Shown: positions 1 to 9,520, counted from the stretch's first letter. The stretch: 64,000 nt of DNA from Amycolatopsis sp. QT-25 (GCF_029369745.1 NZ_CP120210.1:558001-622000), one strand, 5' to 3'. Notes: a model not told the origin generated them from the sequence alone. Made by a program: numbers and translations.

Positions 1-495
1 GTTGTCCTCGATGACGTTGCCTTCGATGGTCCAGCGTTCGCCGGAGTCGTGGTTGACCACGCCCTGGTCCCGTTCGGCGACGAAACCGCGGATGGTCAGC
101 CCGCGGATCACCACGTCCTTGGCCGGCGTGGTGAAGGCCGCGCGGTTGATCCCGCGTCCGTCGAGCACGGCGCCGGGTGCGCCGAGGTAGACGTTGCCGT
201 CCTTGGGCATCACCTGGCCGAACTGGTCGGAACTGAGCGTATGCGTGCCCGGCGCCAGCCAGAACGTGCTCCCCGGCGGGCTGAACCGGGTCCGGTCGGT
301 CAGATCGGTGCCCGGTTCGACGATCTGGGCGCCCGCCGGGGCGGAGGGGACGCCGACGGTCGTGCCGCACACCCCTCGAGCCGGCTCTTCGGTTGCCTCC
401 GCTGTGGTTTCAACGGCGACCAGGAGCAGTAACACCGACAACGCCACGCGAAGCGTGCGCGAGCCGGCCGAGCGAGCTGCGATCCTTGAACTCAT
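1..495 (-). CDS. Secreted right-handed beta-helix protein, N-terminal part (cut by window edge)
   Basis: The ATG at 495 opens a frame that stays open to base 1, giving 165 residues. The N-terminus has an Arg-rich start, a hydrophobic stretch (VALSVLLLLVAVETTAEA) and a probable signal cleavage, so the protein is likely exported. After it come phrases typical of pectate-lyase-like parallel beta-helices, such as GSTFWLAPGTHTL, GAVLDGRGINRAAF and VVIRGLTIRGF. It is the last visible gene of the glycan operon and overlaps the aminotransferase stop by ATGA, so it is translationally coupled. A polysaccharide-binding or polysaccharide-cleaving role is inference; the catalytic part lies outside the window. 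Confidence 0.75.
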   Translation of the reverse strand, partial: MSSRIAARSAGSRTLRVALSVLLLLVAVETTAEATEEPARGVCGTTVGVPSAPAGAQIVEPGTDLTDRTRFSPPGSTFWLAPGTHTLSSDQFGQVMPKDGNVYLGAPGAVLDGRGINRAAFTTPAKDVVIRGLTIRGFVAERDQGVVNHDSGERWTIEGNVIEDN

Positions 496-1808
496 ACCCT
501 TCTCCGAAAAACCGGCTTCACCGGACGGCCACCCAGCCACGGCGCCGGATCATCCGCGTCGAGCGCTTTGCGGTACACGAGGCAGGCCTGCGAGACCACT
601 TCGACCGTCCGGTCGATGTCTTCTTCGGACAACGCGCTGCTGACCACGAACGACGGCCCGAGGACCCCGCCGGTGACCAGTTGCCGCAGGAACAACGTTC
701 GGTAGTCCTGCGACGGTTTCTTCCCGGCGTCGAGCGTGCCGAAGACGAGGTTGCTCGCCCGGCCGCGCACGACGACGTGTTCCCCGACCCCTGCCGAGGC
801 CGCGACTTCGCGGACTCCGGCGGCGAGCCGGTCGCCGAGCGAGTGCAGCCGCGCGGCGATGCCTTCTTCGGTGTAGGTCTCCATGACCGCGATGGCGGCG
901 GCCAGTGAATGCGTTTCGGCGCCGTGCGTGGTGGACAGCAGGAAGACGCGCTCCTCGGCGGTGCGCAGTCCGCCGAGTTCCATCAGTTCGCGTTTACCCG
1001 CCAGCGCCGAGACGGCGAACCCGTTCCCGAGTGCCTTGCCGAACGTCGAAAGGTCCGGCGTGACCCCGTAGAGACCCTGCGCTCCCGCCTCCGACCAGCG
1101 AAAGCCGGTGATCATCTCGTCGAAGACGAGGACGCAGCCGTACCGGTCGGCGAGTTCCCGCAGGCCGACGAGGTACCCGGCGGGCGGTTCGAGTTGCGTG
1201 GACGCCTCGAGGATCAGGCAGGCGACCTGGCCCGCGTTCTCCCGCAGCAGCCGCTCGGTCGCCGGGAGGTCGCCGTAGGGGAACGACACCGTCAGGTCGG
1301 TGATCCCCGCCGGGATGCCCGACGACATCGGGGTGGTGCCGATGAACCAGTCGTCGATGGAGAAGAACGCGTGGTCGCGGCAGATCGCCACCAACGGCCT
1401 GCCGGTGGCCGCCCTGGCGAGTTTGACCGCGGCCGTGGTGGCGTCCGAGCCGTTCTTCGCGAACTTGACCATCTCCGCGGTGGGTACGGTTTCGAGGAAC
1501 TTCGTCGCCGCGCGTTCCTCCACGATGGATGGACGGGCGAAGTTGGCGCCCCGGTCGATCTCCCGGTGGGCCGCTTCGCTGACCCGCGGGTGCACGTGCC
1601 CGAGGCTGACCGCGCGCAGGCCCGAGCCGTACTCGATGTAGGAGTTCCCGTCGACGTCCCAGACGTGCGCGCCGAGCCCGTGCGAAATGACCGGCGCCAG
1701 GTTCTCCGGGTACTGGTCGTCCCCCTTGGCGTAGGTGTGCGCGCCGCCGGGGATCATCGCGTGGAGGCGTTCGTTGGCCCGCATGGATCGGGGAAGACGA
1801 CGGGTCAT
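492..1808 (-). CDS. PLP-dependent class III aminotransferase, glutamate-1-semialdehyde aminomutase-like
   Basis: The 438-residue product has the class III fold-type I landmarks: NGSDA at about 119-123 for phosphate binding, FDEMITGFR with the cofactor-contacting Asp at 230, and STFGKALGNG with the Schiff-base Lys at about 258. Length matches HemL-like enzymes. A housekeeping HemL role is unlikely because the gene sits inside a nucleotide-sugar operon. The likely job is transamination of a keto-sugar or other side-chain precursor (inference). GAGGTGAG lies just before the ATG and contains the stop of the upstream epimerase gene, so the two genes are nearly contiguous. Confidence 0.85.
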   Translation of the reverse strand: MTRRLPRSMRANERLHAMIPGGAHTYAKGDDQYPENLAPVISHGLGAHVWDVDGNSYIEYGSGLRAVSLGHVHPRVSEAAHREIDRGANFARPSIVEERAATKFLETVPTAEMVKFAKNGSDATTAAVKLARAATGRPLVAICRDHAFFSIDDWFIGTTPMSSGIPAGITDLTVSFPYGDLPATERLLRENAGQVACLILEASTQLEPPAGYLVGLRELADRYGCVLVFDEMITGFRWSEAGAQGLYGVTPDLSTFGKALGNGFAVSALAGKRELMELGGLRTAEERVFLLSTTHGAETHSLAAAIAVMETYTEEGIAARLHSLGDRLAAGVREVAASAGVGEHVVVRGRASNLVFGTLDAGKKPSQDYRTLFLRQLVTGGVLGPSFVVSSALSEEDIDRTVEVVSQACLVYRKALDADDPAPWLGGRPVKPVFRRRV

Positions 1809-1812
1809 GATC

Positions 1813-2361
1813 TCACCTCGTGTTCTGTAGTGCCTCGGAAAGAGAGAGGGCCGCGCGGTCCCGCTCCGACATCAGCGCCACCGGCAGCGGCCACGAGATC
1901 GCCAGTTCCGGGTCGTCGTGGGCGATCGCGACGTCCTCGCTCGCGTCGTGGGCGCGGTCGATCCGGTAGGAGACGTCGGCGTACTCGGTGAGCGCCTGGA
2001 ACCCGTGCGCGCAGCCTGCCGGGATGTACAGCGAGACCTGGGTCTCCCCGGACAGTTCGAACGTCTCCTTGCCGAGGTACGTCGGCGAATCCGGCCGCAG
2101 GTCGACGACGACGTCGAAGACGGCGCCCCACGAGCACCGGACCAGCTTCGCCTCGCCGAGACCCGAGCGCAGGTGCATCCCGCGCAGCACCCCCTCGCGG
2201 GACCGCGACACGCTGTCCTGGAGGAACCCGTTCGGGTCGATCCCCACCGACCGGACGACGTCGGCGTCGAACGTGCGGCTGAAGAAGCCGCGTTCGTCGG
2301 TGTGCGGGGTCGGCTCGAACAGGTACGCGCCCGCGATGGCGGGCACCGGGATCGCTTTCAT
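1813..2361 (-). CDS. dTDP-4-dehydrorhamnose 3,5-epimerase family protein (RmlC-like cupin)
   Basis: The 182-residue product starts at MKAIPVPAIAG. It shows RmlC-family hallmarks: DERGFFSRTF, the catalytic His context VLRGMHLR, VFDVVVDLR, the CAHGF loop and DVSYRID with a Tyr. The length matches single-domain RmlC enzymes. The family epimerises C3 and C5 of NDP-4-keto-6-deoxysugars. The ATG at 2361 overlaps the pyruvyltransferase stop by ATGA, which supports this start over longer in-frame extensions. Paired with the cytidylyltransferase and C-methyltransferase upstream, it may act on a CDP- or dTDP-linked keto-sugar rather than making plain rhamnose (inference). Confidence 0.85.
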   Translation of the reverse strand: MKAIPVPAIAGAYLFEPTPHTDERGFFSRTFDADVVRSVGIDPNGFLQDSVSRSREGVLRGMHLRSGLGEAKLVRCSWGAVFDVVVDLRPDSPTYLGKETFELSGETQVSLYIPAGCAHGFQALTEYADVSYRIDRAHDASEDVAIAHDDPELAISWPLPVALMSERDRAALSLSEALQNTR

Positions 2362-3545
2362 CGGACTCCGATCGGCAGGAGGGCGGCCGACAATTCGACG
2401 AACTGCTCTTCCAGCAGTCGTGCCTGCGCCGCACCTCGTTTCGCGACGATCTCGGTCAGTTCGCCCGCCCGCGACTCGAGTTCGGCGAACCGGCGGACCA
2501 GCGCGTCGAAGTCGATGTCCTTGGCGGACAGGCAGAACTCCCCGAGCCCCATCGTGGTCATGAGGACGTCGTTCTTGCGGGCGTACCCGACGGACAACGT
2601 CGGTTTCGCCAGCTTCAGCGCGCACAGGATGTTGTGGTAGCGGGTGGCGACGACGATCTCGACCGCCGACATCGCCCGCAGCACATCGTCCAAAGTGGAC
2701 GTTTCGGCGGCGGTGATCAGCGGTGACTCCAGTTCCCGCATGATCTCGTCGACGACCTGCGCGTCGGCCCGGTCGCCGATGAACAACCGCACCGGCCTGC
2801 CGTCGGCGATCAGCCGGGCGACGAACCGGGTCATCCCGTCCACATAGGACTCATAGATCTCGTCGGCGCGGGCCCTGTCCTCGTTCCCGCCGCGGTAGGC
2901 CATCACCCCGACCCCGACGGAGCGGGGCAGCACCGGTTCCGCCGGCGCGGAGAGGGCGAAGGCGAGATCGGGATGGACACGGTCGTTCGTGACGTCGACG
3001 CCCATCGTGCGCATCGCCTCCCGCGACAATTCGTCCCGGTAGGACCGGAACGTCGCCAGCCGCGCGGCCCGGCCGATGATCGACCGGGTGACCCGCCGGT
3101 CGCTCACGTTGGCACCGACGCAGACCAGCGCCACCTTGGTCCCGGCCAGCCGCCCGGACACCGACAGCAACAGCAAGGCATACGGGAAACCCCAAGGGCG
3201 CAAGGGAAGCGTGGACTCGAGGACACCCATCCCCGGCACGATCACCACGTCCTGGCGCCCCACCCACGCCGCCGTCCGGACGATGTCGACGAGCTTGCCG
3301 AAACCCTTCATGGCGATGGACACCGGTCCCGAAGCCGTCCGGTACTCACCCTGGTACCAGTTCAACGCGGTCGTCTCGAGGTCGTAGCGCGACGCGACGA
3401 TTTCCGGACCGCCGCACATCACGCTGAGCGCGGCGTCCGGATGCTCCGTGCGCAGATACCCGAGAACCGCCTCGAAGGAACCGTCGTTGCCGAGGTTCCC
3501 TGATCCGAGGAGTCCGAACAGCCCGATTCTCACGGGCGAGCTCAA
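2358..3545 (-). CDS. Polysaccharide pyruvyl transferase family protein
   Basis: The product starts near MSSPVRIGLFGLLGSGNLGNDG, a Rossmann-like Gly-rich opening, and carries VVIVPGMGVLES and the C-terminal ATRYHNILCALKLAKPTLSVGYARKND-type segment seen in the pyruvyltransferase/CsaB superfamily. Such enzymes add pyruvate ketals from phosphoenolpyruvate to surface glycans, and some relatives have other roles. The TTG at 3545 is chosen because AGGAGG lies about 10 bases upstream and TTG overlaps the glycosyltransferase TGA. The GTG at 3533 is an alternative that lacks a well-placed ribosome site. About 395 residues. Confidence 0.8.
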   Translation of the reverse strand: MSSPVRIGLFGLLGSGNLGNDGSFEAVLGYLRTEHPDAALSVMCGGPEIVASRYDLETTALNWYQGEYRTASGPVSIAMKGFGKLVDIVRTAAWVGRQDVVIVPGMGVLESTLPLRPWGFPYALLLLSVSGRLAGTKVALVCVGANVSDRRVTRSIIGRAARLATFRSYRDELSREAMRTMGVDVTNDRVHPDLAFALSAPAEPVLPRSVGVGVMAYRGGNEDRARADEIYESYVDGMTRFVARLIADGRPVRLFIGDRADAQVVDEIMRELESPLITAAETSTLDDVLRAMSAVEIVVATRYHNILCALKLAKPTLSVGYARKNDVLMTTMGLGEFCLSAKDIDFDALVRRFAELESRAGELTEIVAKRGAAQARLLEEQFVELSAALLPIGVR

Positions 3546-4492
3546 GGGACTCTTCCCTCCTGACCGGCGACGACCGACGCCACGCACACCTCTCGCGGAC
3601 CGAGTTCGGCCTCGGCCTGCACCGGCATCCGGCCCATGGCCGGGTTCCCCGCCCGGTTCAGCGTCCATTGCCGCAGGTAGCGGAAACACTCGCGCTTCTC
3701 GGCGCCGGAGATCGGCGCGTGGCGGATCGCGTTGACGTAACCGAGGACGTACTCGCCGAGCAGCCGGATCATCGGGTGCCGCAGCTTGTCGGCGCGTTTC
3801 GGGTCCAGGTTGCTGGCGCGCTTGCGCACGGTCGGGTACTCGTGTTCGGAGCGGCCGGGGTGGTCGCGGCGGAAGTACAGCCAGTCCGGCACCTGGTGGA
3901 ACGGGCCGTGCAGGGCCAGTTCCGAGATGATCGTGCGGTCCGCGTGGTGGTAGCTGTCCAGCGGCGCGACGCGGCGCAGCACCTCGGTGCGGATGACCGC
4001 GCCGTCGTCGTCCCCGCCGGGCGCGAACAGCGTGCTGCGGAAGCGTTCCGCGGCGTGCGGCGAAACCGTGTTGAGCGGGTACTCCAATGCCTGCGTGACG
4101 ACGGCCTTCTCGTCGATCATCGCCGTCCACGAATGCGAAAGTACGAACTCGGGGTGCTCGTCGAGCGCCTCGATACAGCGTTCCAGCAGGTCCCGCGCGT
4201 AGAGGTCGTCGTCGGACGCCCATTTGAACAACTCGCCGCGGGCGACGTCGACACAGTAGTTGTGGTTGGGCGCGCAGCCGATGTTCACCGGCTGACGCAC
4301 GTACCGTACGCGGGAATCCAGCTTCGCGTACTCACGGCTGATCTCTTCGGTGCGGTCCGTGGACGCGTTGTCCGAAATGATCAGCTCGAAGTTCTCGTAG
4401 CTCTGGCCGAGGAGTGCGTCCAGCGATTCGGCGAGGTAGTCCTCGCCGTTGTAGACCGGGAGCCCGATGCTCAGCCGAGGAGCGGTGCTCAT
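3542..4492 (-). CDS. Family 2 glycosyltransferase
   Basis: The 316-residue product has a GT-A fold start: LSIGLPVYNGEDYLAESLDAL, then ELIISDNASTDRTEEI and the metal-binding DxD region FKWASDDDLYA. This pattern is typical of inverting GT2 enzymes using nucleotide-sugar donors. No membrane segments are seen, so it likely works on the cytoplasmic face on a lipid-linked acceptor before the flippase encoded just upstream acts. ATG 4492 overlaps the flippase stop by ATGA. Donor and acceptor cannot be read from the sequence. Confidence 0.88.
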   Translation of the reverse strand: MSTAPRLSIGLPVYNGEDYLAESLDALLGQSYENFELIISDNASTDRTEEISREYAKLDSRVRYVRQPVNIGCAPNHNYCVDVARGELFKWASDDDLYARDLLERCIEALDEHPEFVLSHSWTAMIDEKAVVTQALEYPLNTVSPHAAERFRSTLFAPGGDDDGAVIRTEVLRRVAPLDSYHHADRTIISELALHGPFHQVPDWLYFRRDHPGRSEHEYPTVRKRASNLDPKRADKLRHPMIRLLGEYVLGYVNAIRHAPISGAEKRECFRYLRQWTLNRAGNPAMGRMPVQAEAELGPREVCVASVVAGQEGRVP

Positions 4493-5763
4493 GACGTCCT
4501 CATCTCTTCCTTCTCCGAAGTCAGGTGTTCCTGGAGAGCGGTGTGCAGCTGGAGCCACCACACCGCCGACCCGCTGGTGATCGCCAACGCGACCCCCCAA
4601 GCGGATCCGGACGCCCCGGCCAAGAAGGCGCCAATGAGCCCGAAGCCGACATAGCCGGCCGAGTTGATCAGCTGGGCGCGAAGGCTCCGTTTCGCAGCGC
4701 CGAGCGCACGCAGTCCGGCGGCCGCCCCGGTGTTGAATCCCGCCGCGGCGATACCGATGGTCACCGGGAGGATCAGTTCCGAAGCGGGATCCCAGACGTC
4801 GCCGAGCACGAACCGGCCGGCGTCGTCGGGTACCAGAAGCAGGGCGAGACCCCAGATCAGGGCCGCGACCGCCTGGCCCGCGCCGAGAACGGCGCAGAAG
4901 CGGCGAAGGCGATGCGGGGCCCGTTGGAGCACCCGCGCGCTTTCGGCCACCGTGACCAGGGAAAGTCCCATCAGAAGGGCGAAGAACGGGCCGAGCAGCA
5001 GTTCGGCGCCGCGCACCGCGCCGACGCTCGCCAGCCCGGCGATCGCGCCGAGCCCGTACATCCGCAGTTGCGTCGAGCCGCTGTTGCTGACGTTCTCGAT
5101 CAGGTAGCGGGTGCCGAGGTCGCGGTGCCGGTTGAGCCACTCGAGCGTGCCACGCGGGTCCGGCCGGACCCCGGACTGCAAGCAGCCGTAGCCGGCGGCG
5201 ACCGCCCCGGACAGCCCCCACGCCAGGATGAAGGCGACGACCGTGTCGAACCATCGGTGCGCGATGAACAGCGCGGGGATCAGCGCGATCCCCCAGACGA
5301 CGTCGTTGACGAACGCCTTCTTCCCGTGCCCCGCCGCGAAGAACGTGAACCGCCAGGCGTCCTGAAGCAGCAAGGTGGGGATGACGATGCCGAGCGCGAC
5401 GAACGCGCCGCCGATGGGGCCACCCACCACGAGACCGGCGACCACACTGACGGCACCGGCCACGACACCCGCGGAGAGCGCCGTCCCGGTCGCCCTGGCG
5501 GTCGCCGTCCGCCACGTCTCCGTGGGCACCCCGGAGAACCGGACCATCAGCGGATCCGTGGTCAGCCCGCGCGAAAGGTTGAGCACCACGCCGTAGCTGA
5601 CCCAGGCGAGGCTGAACATGCCGAAGGCGAACGTGCCGAGTGAGCGCGCCACGAACAGCCCGACCACGAAGTTGGTGATACTGGAAACGGCCTGGTCGCC
5701 GAGGCCCCAGCTGAGCCGCCCGGCCATGGCCCGGACGGCTTGGGAACGCAGAAGTGAGCGCAT
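4489..5763 (-). CDS. Polysaccharide-biosynthesis flippase, Wzx/MATE-like membrane protein
   Basis: The 424-residue product is strongly hydrophobic, with roughly 12 membrane segments and the N-terminal signature LSWGLGDQAVSSITNFVVGLFVARSLG-type opening seen in oligosaccharide flippases. FGMFSLAWVSYGVV and the paired later bundles fit the MOP superfamily. The likely role is moving a lipid-linked oligosaccharide across the plasma membrane. It starts 7 bases after the stop of the DUF4910 gene and ends in a 4-base overlap with the glycosyltransferase gene, so it is inside the same transcript. Confidence 0.85.
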   Translation of the reverse strand: MRSLLRSQAVRAMAGRLSWGLGDQAVSSITNFVVGLFVARSLGTFAFGMFSLAWVSYGVVLNLSRGLTTDPLMVRFSGVPTETWRTATARATGTALSAGVVAGAVSVVAGLVVGGPIGGAFVALGIVIPTLLLQDAWRFTFFAAGHGKKAFVNDVVWGIALIPALFIAHRWFDTVVAFILAWGLSGAVAAGYGCLQSGVRPDPRGTLEWLNRHRDLGTRYLIENVSNSGSTQLRMYGLGAIAGLASVGAVRGAELLLGPFFALLMGLSLVTVAESARVLQRAPHRLRRFCAVLGAGQAVAALIWGLALLLVPDDAGRFVLGDVWDPASELILPVTIGIAAAGFNTGAAAGLRALGAAKRSLRAQLINSAGYVGFGLIGAFLAGASGSAWGVALAITSGSAVWWLQLHTALQEHLTSEKEEMRTS

Positions 5764-5770
5764 AGGGCCT

Positions 5771-7045
5771 TCAATCCTTGAGCAATCCGGCGTCGTGCAG
5801 CGCCTTCGCGGCGGCGACGACGGAATCGAACGGCAGCCCGGACCGCTCGGCGACGTCGAGCAGGCTGTGCTCGCCGTCCGAGAGGTTGAGCACCCAGAGC
5901 ATGGCCATCTGGGCTTGTTTGGCGTCGCTTCTCCCGCCGAGCGAGTCGTACAGCCCGCGTTTGCCGAGTTGCGGCTCGCCGTACGGGCTGAGGTTGACGT
6001 AGCTGCGGTTGCGGTCGAGGACGGCGAAGGTGTCCCGCAGGGTCCGAAGGGTTTCCTCCATGGCCGCCGTGGACACGAAATCGAGGTTGTCGGCCGAGGT
6101 GTGGTACTCGGGATAGCCCGCGTACGGCGTCCTCGTCAGCGATCCGACGCCCAGGTCGAAGCCGGGGGAGCAGAACTGGCGCTCGTCGTAGCCGTACGGC
6201 GAGAAGTCCACGATCCGGTGCGCGCGATCGGCGAGGACGTACGCGAGCACGCGGTCGATCTCGGCGTCGCCCCGGCGGCTTCGCTTGTATGTCAGCGATC
6301 CCGGGTCGCCCGCGCAAGCGAGCACGAGCCCGGCCTTGATCCGTTCGACGCGTTCGGTGTTGCGCGCGAGCCAGGTGATGGCGCCGATCGTGCCGGGCAT
6401 GAACAGGAACCGGTACGTGTAGTGCGGGTTTTCCAGCGTCTGCGCGAAGGCGGCGGCGATCGCGATCCCGGCGACGTTGTCGTTCGCCAGCGACGGATGG
6501 CAGGTGTGGCAGGAGATGATCACCTCGTCGGCGACCTCGCCCGGCACGACGTGCTCGGCGTAGGTGAGGTGACCGTCGGCCAGCGTCGAGTCGATGTGCA
6601 CCTCGTACTCGCCGTCCGGCATCGCGTCGAGGGTTTCCTGCGCCAGGCAGAAACCCCACGTCGGCGCGTAGTAGCTGGTCCGGTACGGCACCCACGACGG
6701 CCGGTCCGGCAGCGTGTGCAGATGTTCGCGCAGCTCGGCGAGCGGCATCTTCCGCGAGATCGGGACGCTGTAGCCGACGACGTGCAGGTTCGACTCACCG
6801 AAGTCGACCACGCGGCGGCCGGAGGCGTCCTTGATGTACGCGTCGCGGATGTTCCACTCCTGCGGCACGGTCCAGTCCAGCACCTGGGTGCCGGTGGGGA
6901 CCTCGTGGATCTCCAGTGGGACGTGCTCGCCGACGATCTCCAGCGTGCGGCGGACGCCGTCGCCGGTGATGCTGCGGCACAGCGGATACAGGCGCTCGAC
7001 CAGCCTTTCCAGGTCGGCGCCCGTCTCCAGGTCCCGGTGCGACAT
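5771..7045 (-). CDS. DUF4910/DUF2172 aminopeptidase-like zinc hydrolase
   Basis: The 424-residue product opens with LVERLYPLCRSITGDGVR and has the zinc-site motif SCHTCHPSLANDN near residue 170, then PGTIGAITWLARN and YPEYHTSADN, which match the M28-like aminopeptidase-domain proteins annotated as DUF4910 (with DUF2172). A winged-helix-like C-terminal segment follows (LLDVAERSGLPFDSVVAAAKAL). There is no signal peptide, so it is probably cytoplasmic. Proteins of this family recur in bacterial polysaccharide clusters, but their substrate is not settled. Its start overlaps the epimerase stop (TGATG). Hydrolysis of an amide on a sugar intermediate is one possibility (inference). Confidence 0.8.
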   Translation of the reverse strand: MSHRDLETGADLERLVERLYPLCRSITGDGVRRTLEIVGEHVPLEIHEVPTGTQVLDWTVPQEWNIRDAYIKDASGRRVVDFGESNLHVVGYSVPISRKMPLAELREHLHTLPDRPSWVPYRTSYYAPTWGFCLAQETLDAMPDGEYEVHIDSTLADGHLTYAEHVVPGEVADEVIISCHTCHPSLANDNVAGIAIAAAFAQTLENPHYTYRFLFMPGTIGAITWLARNTERVERIKAGLVLACAGDPGSLTYKRSRRGDAEIDRVLAYVLADRAHRIVDFSPYGYDERQFCSPGFDLGVGSLTRTPYAGYPEYHTSADNLDFVSTAAMEETLRTLRDTFAVLDRNRSYVNLSPYGEPQLGKRGLYDSLGGRSDAKQAQMAMLWVLNLSDGEHSLLDVAERSGLPFDSVVAAAKALHDAGLLKD

Positions 7046-8067
7046 CAGCGACGCCGCAAGGTGTCGTCGAGTTCACCGGCGGCGGTGCGGTCCTGCAAGC
7101 GCGCCAGGCGGGTGAACAGGCGCCGGAAGCCGTGTTCGGTGAGGCCGTGGGTCCGGTAGGCCTCGATCAGTTCGAGCGCGCCGTCCTTGACCGACCAGTC
7201 GCAGTCGAAGCCGGGGACGGCCGCGCGGAACCGGGAGAAGTCGACCCGGTACGAGCGCGGGTCCGAGCCCGCCTCGCCGGTGATCCGCAGGGTGGAACCG
7301 GGAACGGCCTCGACGACCTCTTCGGCGATCTCGGCGACGGTCACGTTGTTGCGTTCGGTGCCGATGTTGAACGCCTTGCCGTGGACGGCCTCCTTCGGCG
7401 CCACCAGCGCCGCCGCGAACGCGCGCGCGATGTCCTTGGCGTGCACCAGCGGCCGCCACGGCGTGCCGTCGGAGAGCACCAGCACCTCGCCGGAGAGGTG
7501 GGCGTGCGCGGTCAGGTTGTTGAGCACGATGTCGCCACGCAGCCGCGGTGAGAACCCGAACGCGGTGGCGTTGCGCAGGTACACCGGGCTGAAGTCGCTG
7601 TCGGCGAGTTCCTGGACGTCGTCCTCGACCCGGACCTTCGACTCGGCGTACGGCGTGACGGGGCGCAGCGGCGCGTCCTCGTCGACCAGGCCGTCGCCGC
7701 CCGAGGCACCGTAGACCGAGCACGTCGAGGCGTAGAGATACCGCTTGACCCCGGCGTCCTTCGCCAGCTTGGCGAGCTCGACCGAGGCGTGGTGGTTGAT
7801 GTCGTAGGTCAGATCCGGCGCCAGCGAACCGAGCGGGTCGTTGGACAGCGCGCCGAGGTGGATCACGGCGTCCATGCCCGCCACGTGCTCGGCCGTGACG
7901 TCACGAAGGTCGACCTCGAAACCTTCGGGATCTTCGGGTGCGGGGCCCAGCACGCAGGTGTCGTAGAGACCGGAGTCGAGGCCGATCACCTCGTGGCCTT
8001 CGGCGGCCAGCACCGGGGCCATCACCGTGCCCAGGTAACCCTTGTGCCCGGTCAGCAGCACACGCAT
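7045..8067 (-). CDS. NAD-dependent epimerase/dehydratase (extended SDR)
   Basis: The 340-residue product begins [20 protein letters not shown], the TGxxGxxG NAD site of extended short-chain dehydrogenases. It keeps [11 protein letters not shown], the catalytic Ser-Tyr-Lys set (STCSVYGAS then [11 protein letters not shown]) and [13 protein letters not shown]. The family catalyses 4-epimerisation, 4,6-dehydration or related redox at sugar nucleotides. ATG 8067 is preferred to upstream in-frame codons because the family starts here and GAAAGG lies upstream. It follows the PIG-L gene after a 5-base gap. Confidence 0.88.
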   Translation of the reverse strand: MRVLLTGHKGYLGTVMAPVLAAEGHEVIGLDSGLYDTCVLGPAPEDPEGFEVDLRDVTAEHVAGMDAVIHLGALSNDPLGSLAPDLTYDINHHASVELAKLAKDAGVKRYLYASTCSVYGASGGDGLVDEDAPLRPVTPYAESKVRVEDDVQELADSDFSPVYLRNATAFGFSPRLRGDIVLNNLTAHAHLSGEVLVLSDGTPWRPLVHAKDIARAFAAALVAPKEAVHGKAFNIGTERNNVTVAEIAEEVVEAVPGSTLRITGEAGSDPRSYRVDFSRFRAAVPGFDCDWSVKDGALELIEAYRTHGLTEHGFRRLFTRLARLQDRTAAGELDDTLRRR

Positions 8068-8072
8068 GGCTT

Positions 8073-8726
8073 TCAGCCTTTCGGAGTGAGGTCGAGCGTC
8101 AGTTTCTTGAGATCGAAGGCCTCGGCGTAGCGCTGCCCGCATTCGATACCGCGAAGGCGGGCGAGGCCGAGGAAGGCTTCCCGGTCGTACCAGGGCCGGT
8201 GCCGCTGGGAGGCGTAATGCTCCTGCAGCAGGCGGACCTTCTCCTCGGCGACCTCGGCCGGCAGCGGGACGTACGCGGCGGGTTTGCCGAGGTCGCCGTC
8301 CCATTTGGCGATCTCGTACTCCAGCTGGAGATGGGTGCGGAACACCGTCGGCACCAGCTTCGCCAGGCCGCGGTGGTCCTGATGCGCGTCGGCCGTGCGC
8401 GGCGAGAGGACGAGGTCCGGATCCGTGCGGCGCCGCAGCTCCTCCAGCGCGTTCTTGGCCTCTTCCCAGTGCGCGGGGAACCGGCCGTCGGGCAGTTTGA
8501 GCACGGTGACCTCGACGTCGGCGCCCGGGCAGAAGGCCGCGAGCGCGGCCCGTTCCTCGGTCTCCCGTTCGGTGCCGCCGCCGGAAAGGACGAGCGCGTC
8601 CACCCGGACACCCGGATCGGCGGCGCAGATCGTCAGCAGGGTACCGCCCGCCCCGATGGCGATGTCGTCACAATGCGCGCCGAGCGCGACGAGCCGCTGG
8701 AGCCCGCCGGTGCCGAGTGCGATCAC
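8073..8726 (-). CDS. PIG-L family N-acetyl-sugar deacetylase
   Basis: The 217-residue product carries the PIG-L zinc motif [18 protein letters not shown] (HxDD) near the N-terminus and the distal DAHQDHRGL His ligand. These enzymes remove acetyl groups from N-acetyl-sugars (GlcNAc-PI, MshB, antibiotic pseudo-sugars). GTG 8726 overlaps the upstream gene stop as GTGA, so the start is well fixed. In this operon it could free an amino group on a sugar precursor. The nearby aminotransferase and DUF4910 hydrolase make an amino-sugar route plausible (inference). Confidence 0.85.
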   Translation of the reverse strand: MIALGTGGLQRLVALGAHCDDIAIGAGGTLLTICAADPGVRVDALVLSGGGTERETEERAALAAFCPGADVEVTVLKLPDGRFPAHWEEAKNALEELRRRTDPDLVLSPRTADAHQDHRGLAKLVPTVFRTHLQLEYEIAKWDGDLGKPAAYVPLPAEVAEEKVRLLQEHYASQRHRPWYDREAFLGLARLRGIECGQRYAEAFDLKKLTLDLTPKG

Positions 8727-9520
8727 GCGATGCCCGCCGGCGCCGGTTCGTGTTCCCACAACGCCCACGGACGGTTTCCGTGCGCGTAGGCGTCGTCCAG
8801 CTGGACCCGCTCCTTGACGGTGTCCGTCGGCTTCCAGAACCCGCGATACGGGTACGCGAGCAGCTTCCCCCGTTTGGCGAGCTCGCCGCAGCCGTCGGCC
8901 ACGAGGTCTCCGCCCTCGGGGATGTGGTCGAAGACCTCCTGGCGCAGCACGAAGTACCCGCCGTTCTCCCACAGCGGCATCTCGCTGACCGGGGTGAGCG
9001 CGTCGATCCGGCCGTTCTCGCCCATCTCGACGCAGTGGAACGACGACTGCGGCGGCACGACCATCATCGACGCGCCGGCGTCGGAGGCCGTGAACCGCTC
9101 GATCATCTCCGGCAGCGGCGCGTCGGTGAGGACGTCGGCGTAGTTGGCGAGGAACATCTCGTCCCCGTCGAGATGCGGGCGCACCCGGCGCAGCCGTTCG
9201 CCGATGGCCGATTCGAGACCGGTCTGCACGAAGGAGATCGACCAGTCCGAGATGTCGGTCGACAGCAGTTCCGCCTTGCCGCCCCGCAGGACGAAATCGT
9301 TGGAGGTGGTCTCCTGGTACTCGAGGAAGAACTCCTTGATGTGGTGCGCGCCGTAGCCGAGACAGAGAATGAACTCGGTGTGACCGAAATGCGCGTAATA
9401 CCGCATCACGTGCCAGATCAGGGGTCTCGGCCCGACCATGGCCATCGGCTTGGGCACGTCGGACGCGTCACCGTTGCGCATCCGCATGCCGTAGCCGCCG
9501 CAGAAGAGGACAACCTTCAC
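8723..9520 (-). CDS. Glucose-1-phosphate cytidylyltransferase-like nucleotidyltransferase (RfbF-like)
   Basis: The 265-residue product starts MKVVLFCGGYGMRMR after a VV/GTG start and continues with VPKPMAMVGPRPLIWHVM and FILCLGYGAHHIKEFFLEY. The closest recognisable pattern is RfbF-type CTP:glucose-1-phosphate cytidylyltransferase rather than RmlA, since KPM..GPRPLIWHVM and GY..H.IKEFF are RfbF traits. Activation of a sugar-1-phosphate as CDP-sugar would start a CDP-deoxyhexose route. GTG 9520 overlaps the methyltransferase stop as GTGA. Other window genes (RmlA at 16.4 kb) supply dTDP-glucose separately. Confidence 0.8.
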   Translation of the reverse strand: MKVVLFCGGYGMRMRNGDASDVPKPMAMVGPRPLIWHVMRYYAHFGHTEFILCLGYGAHHIKEFFLEYQETTSNDFVLRGGKAELLSTDISDWSISFVQTGLESAIGERLRRVRPHLDGDEMFLANYADVLTDAPLPEMIERFTASDAGASMMVVPPQSSFHCVEMGENGRIDALTPVSEMPLWENGGYFVLRQEVFDHIPEGGDLVADGCGELAKRGKLLAYPYRGFWKPTDTVKERVQLDDAYAHGNRPWALWEHEPAPAGIA

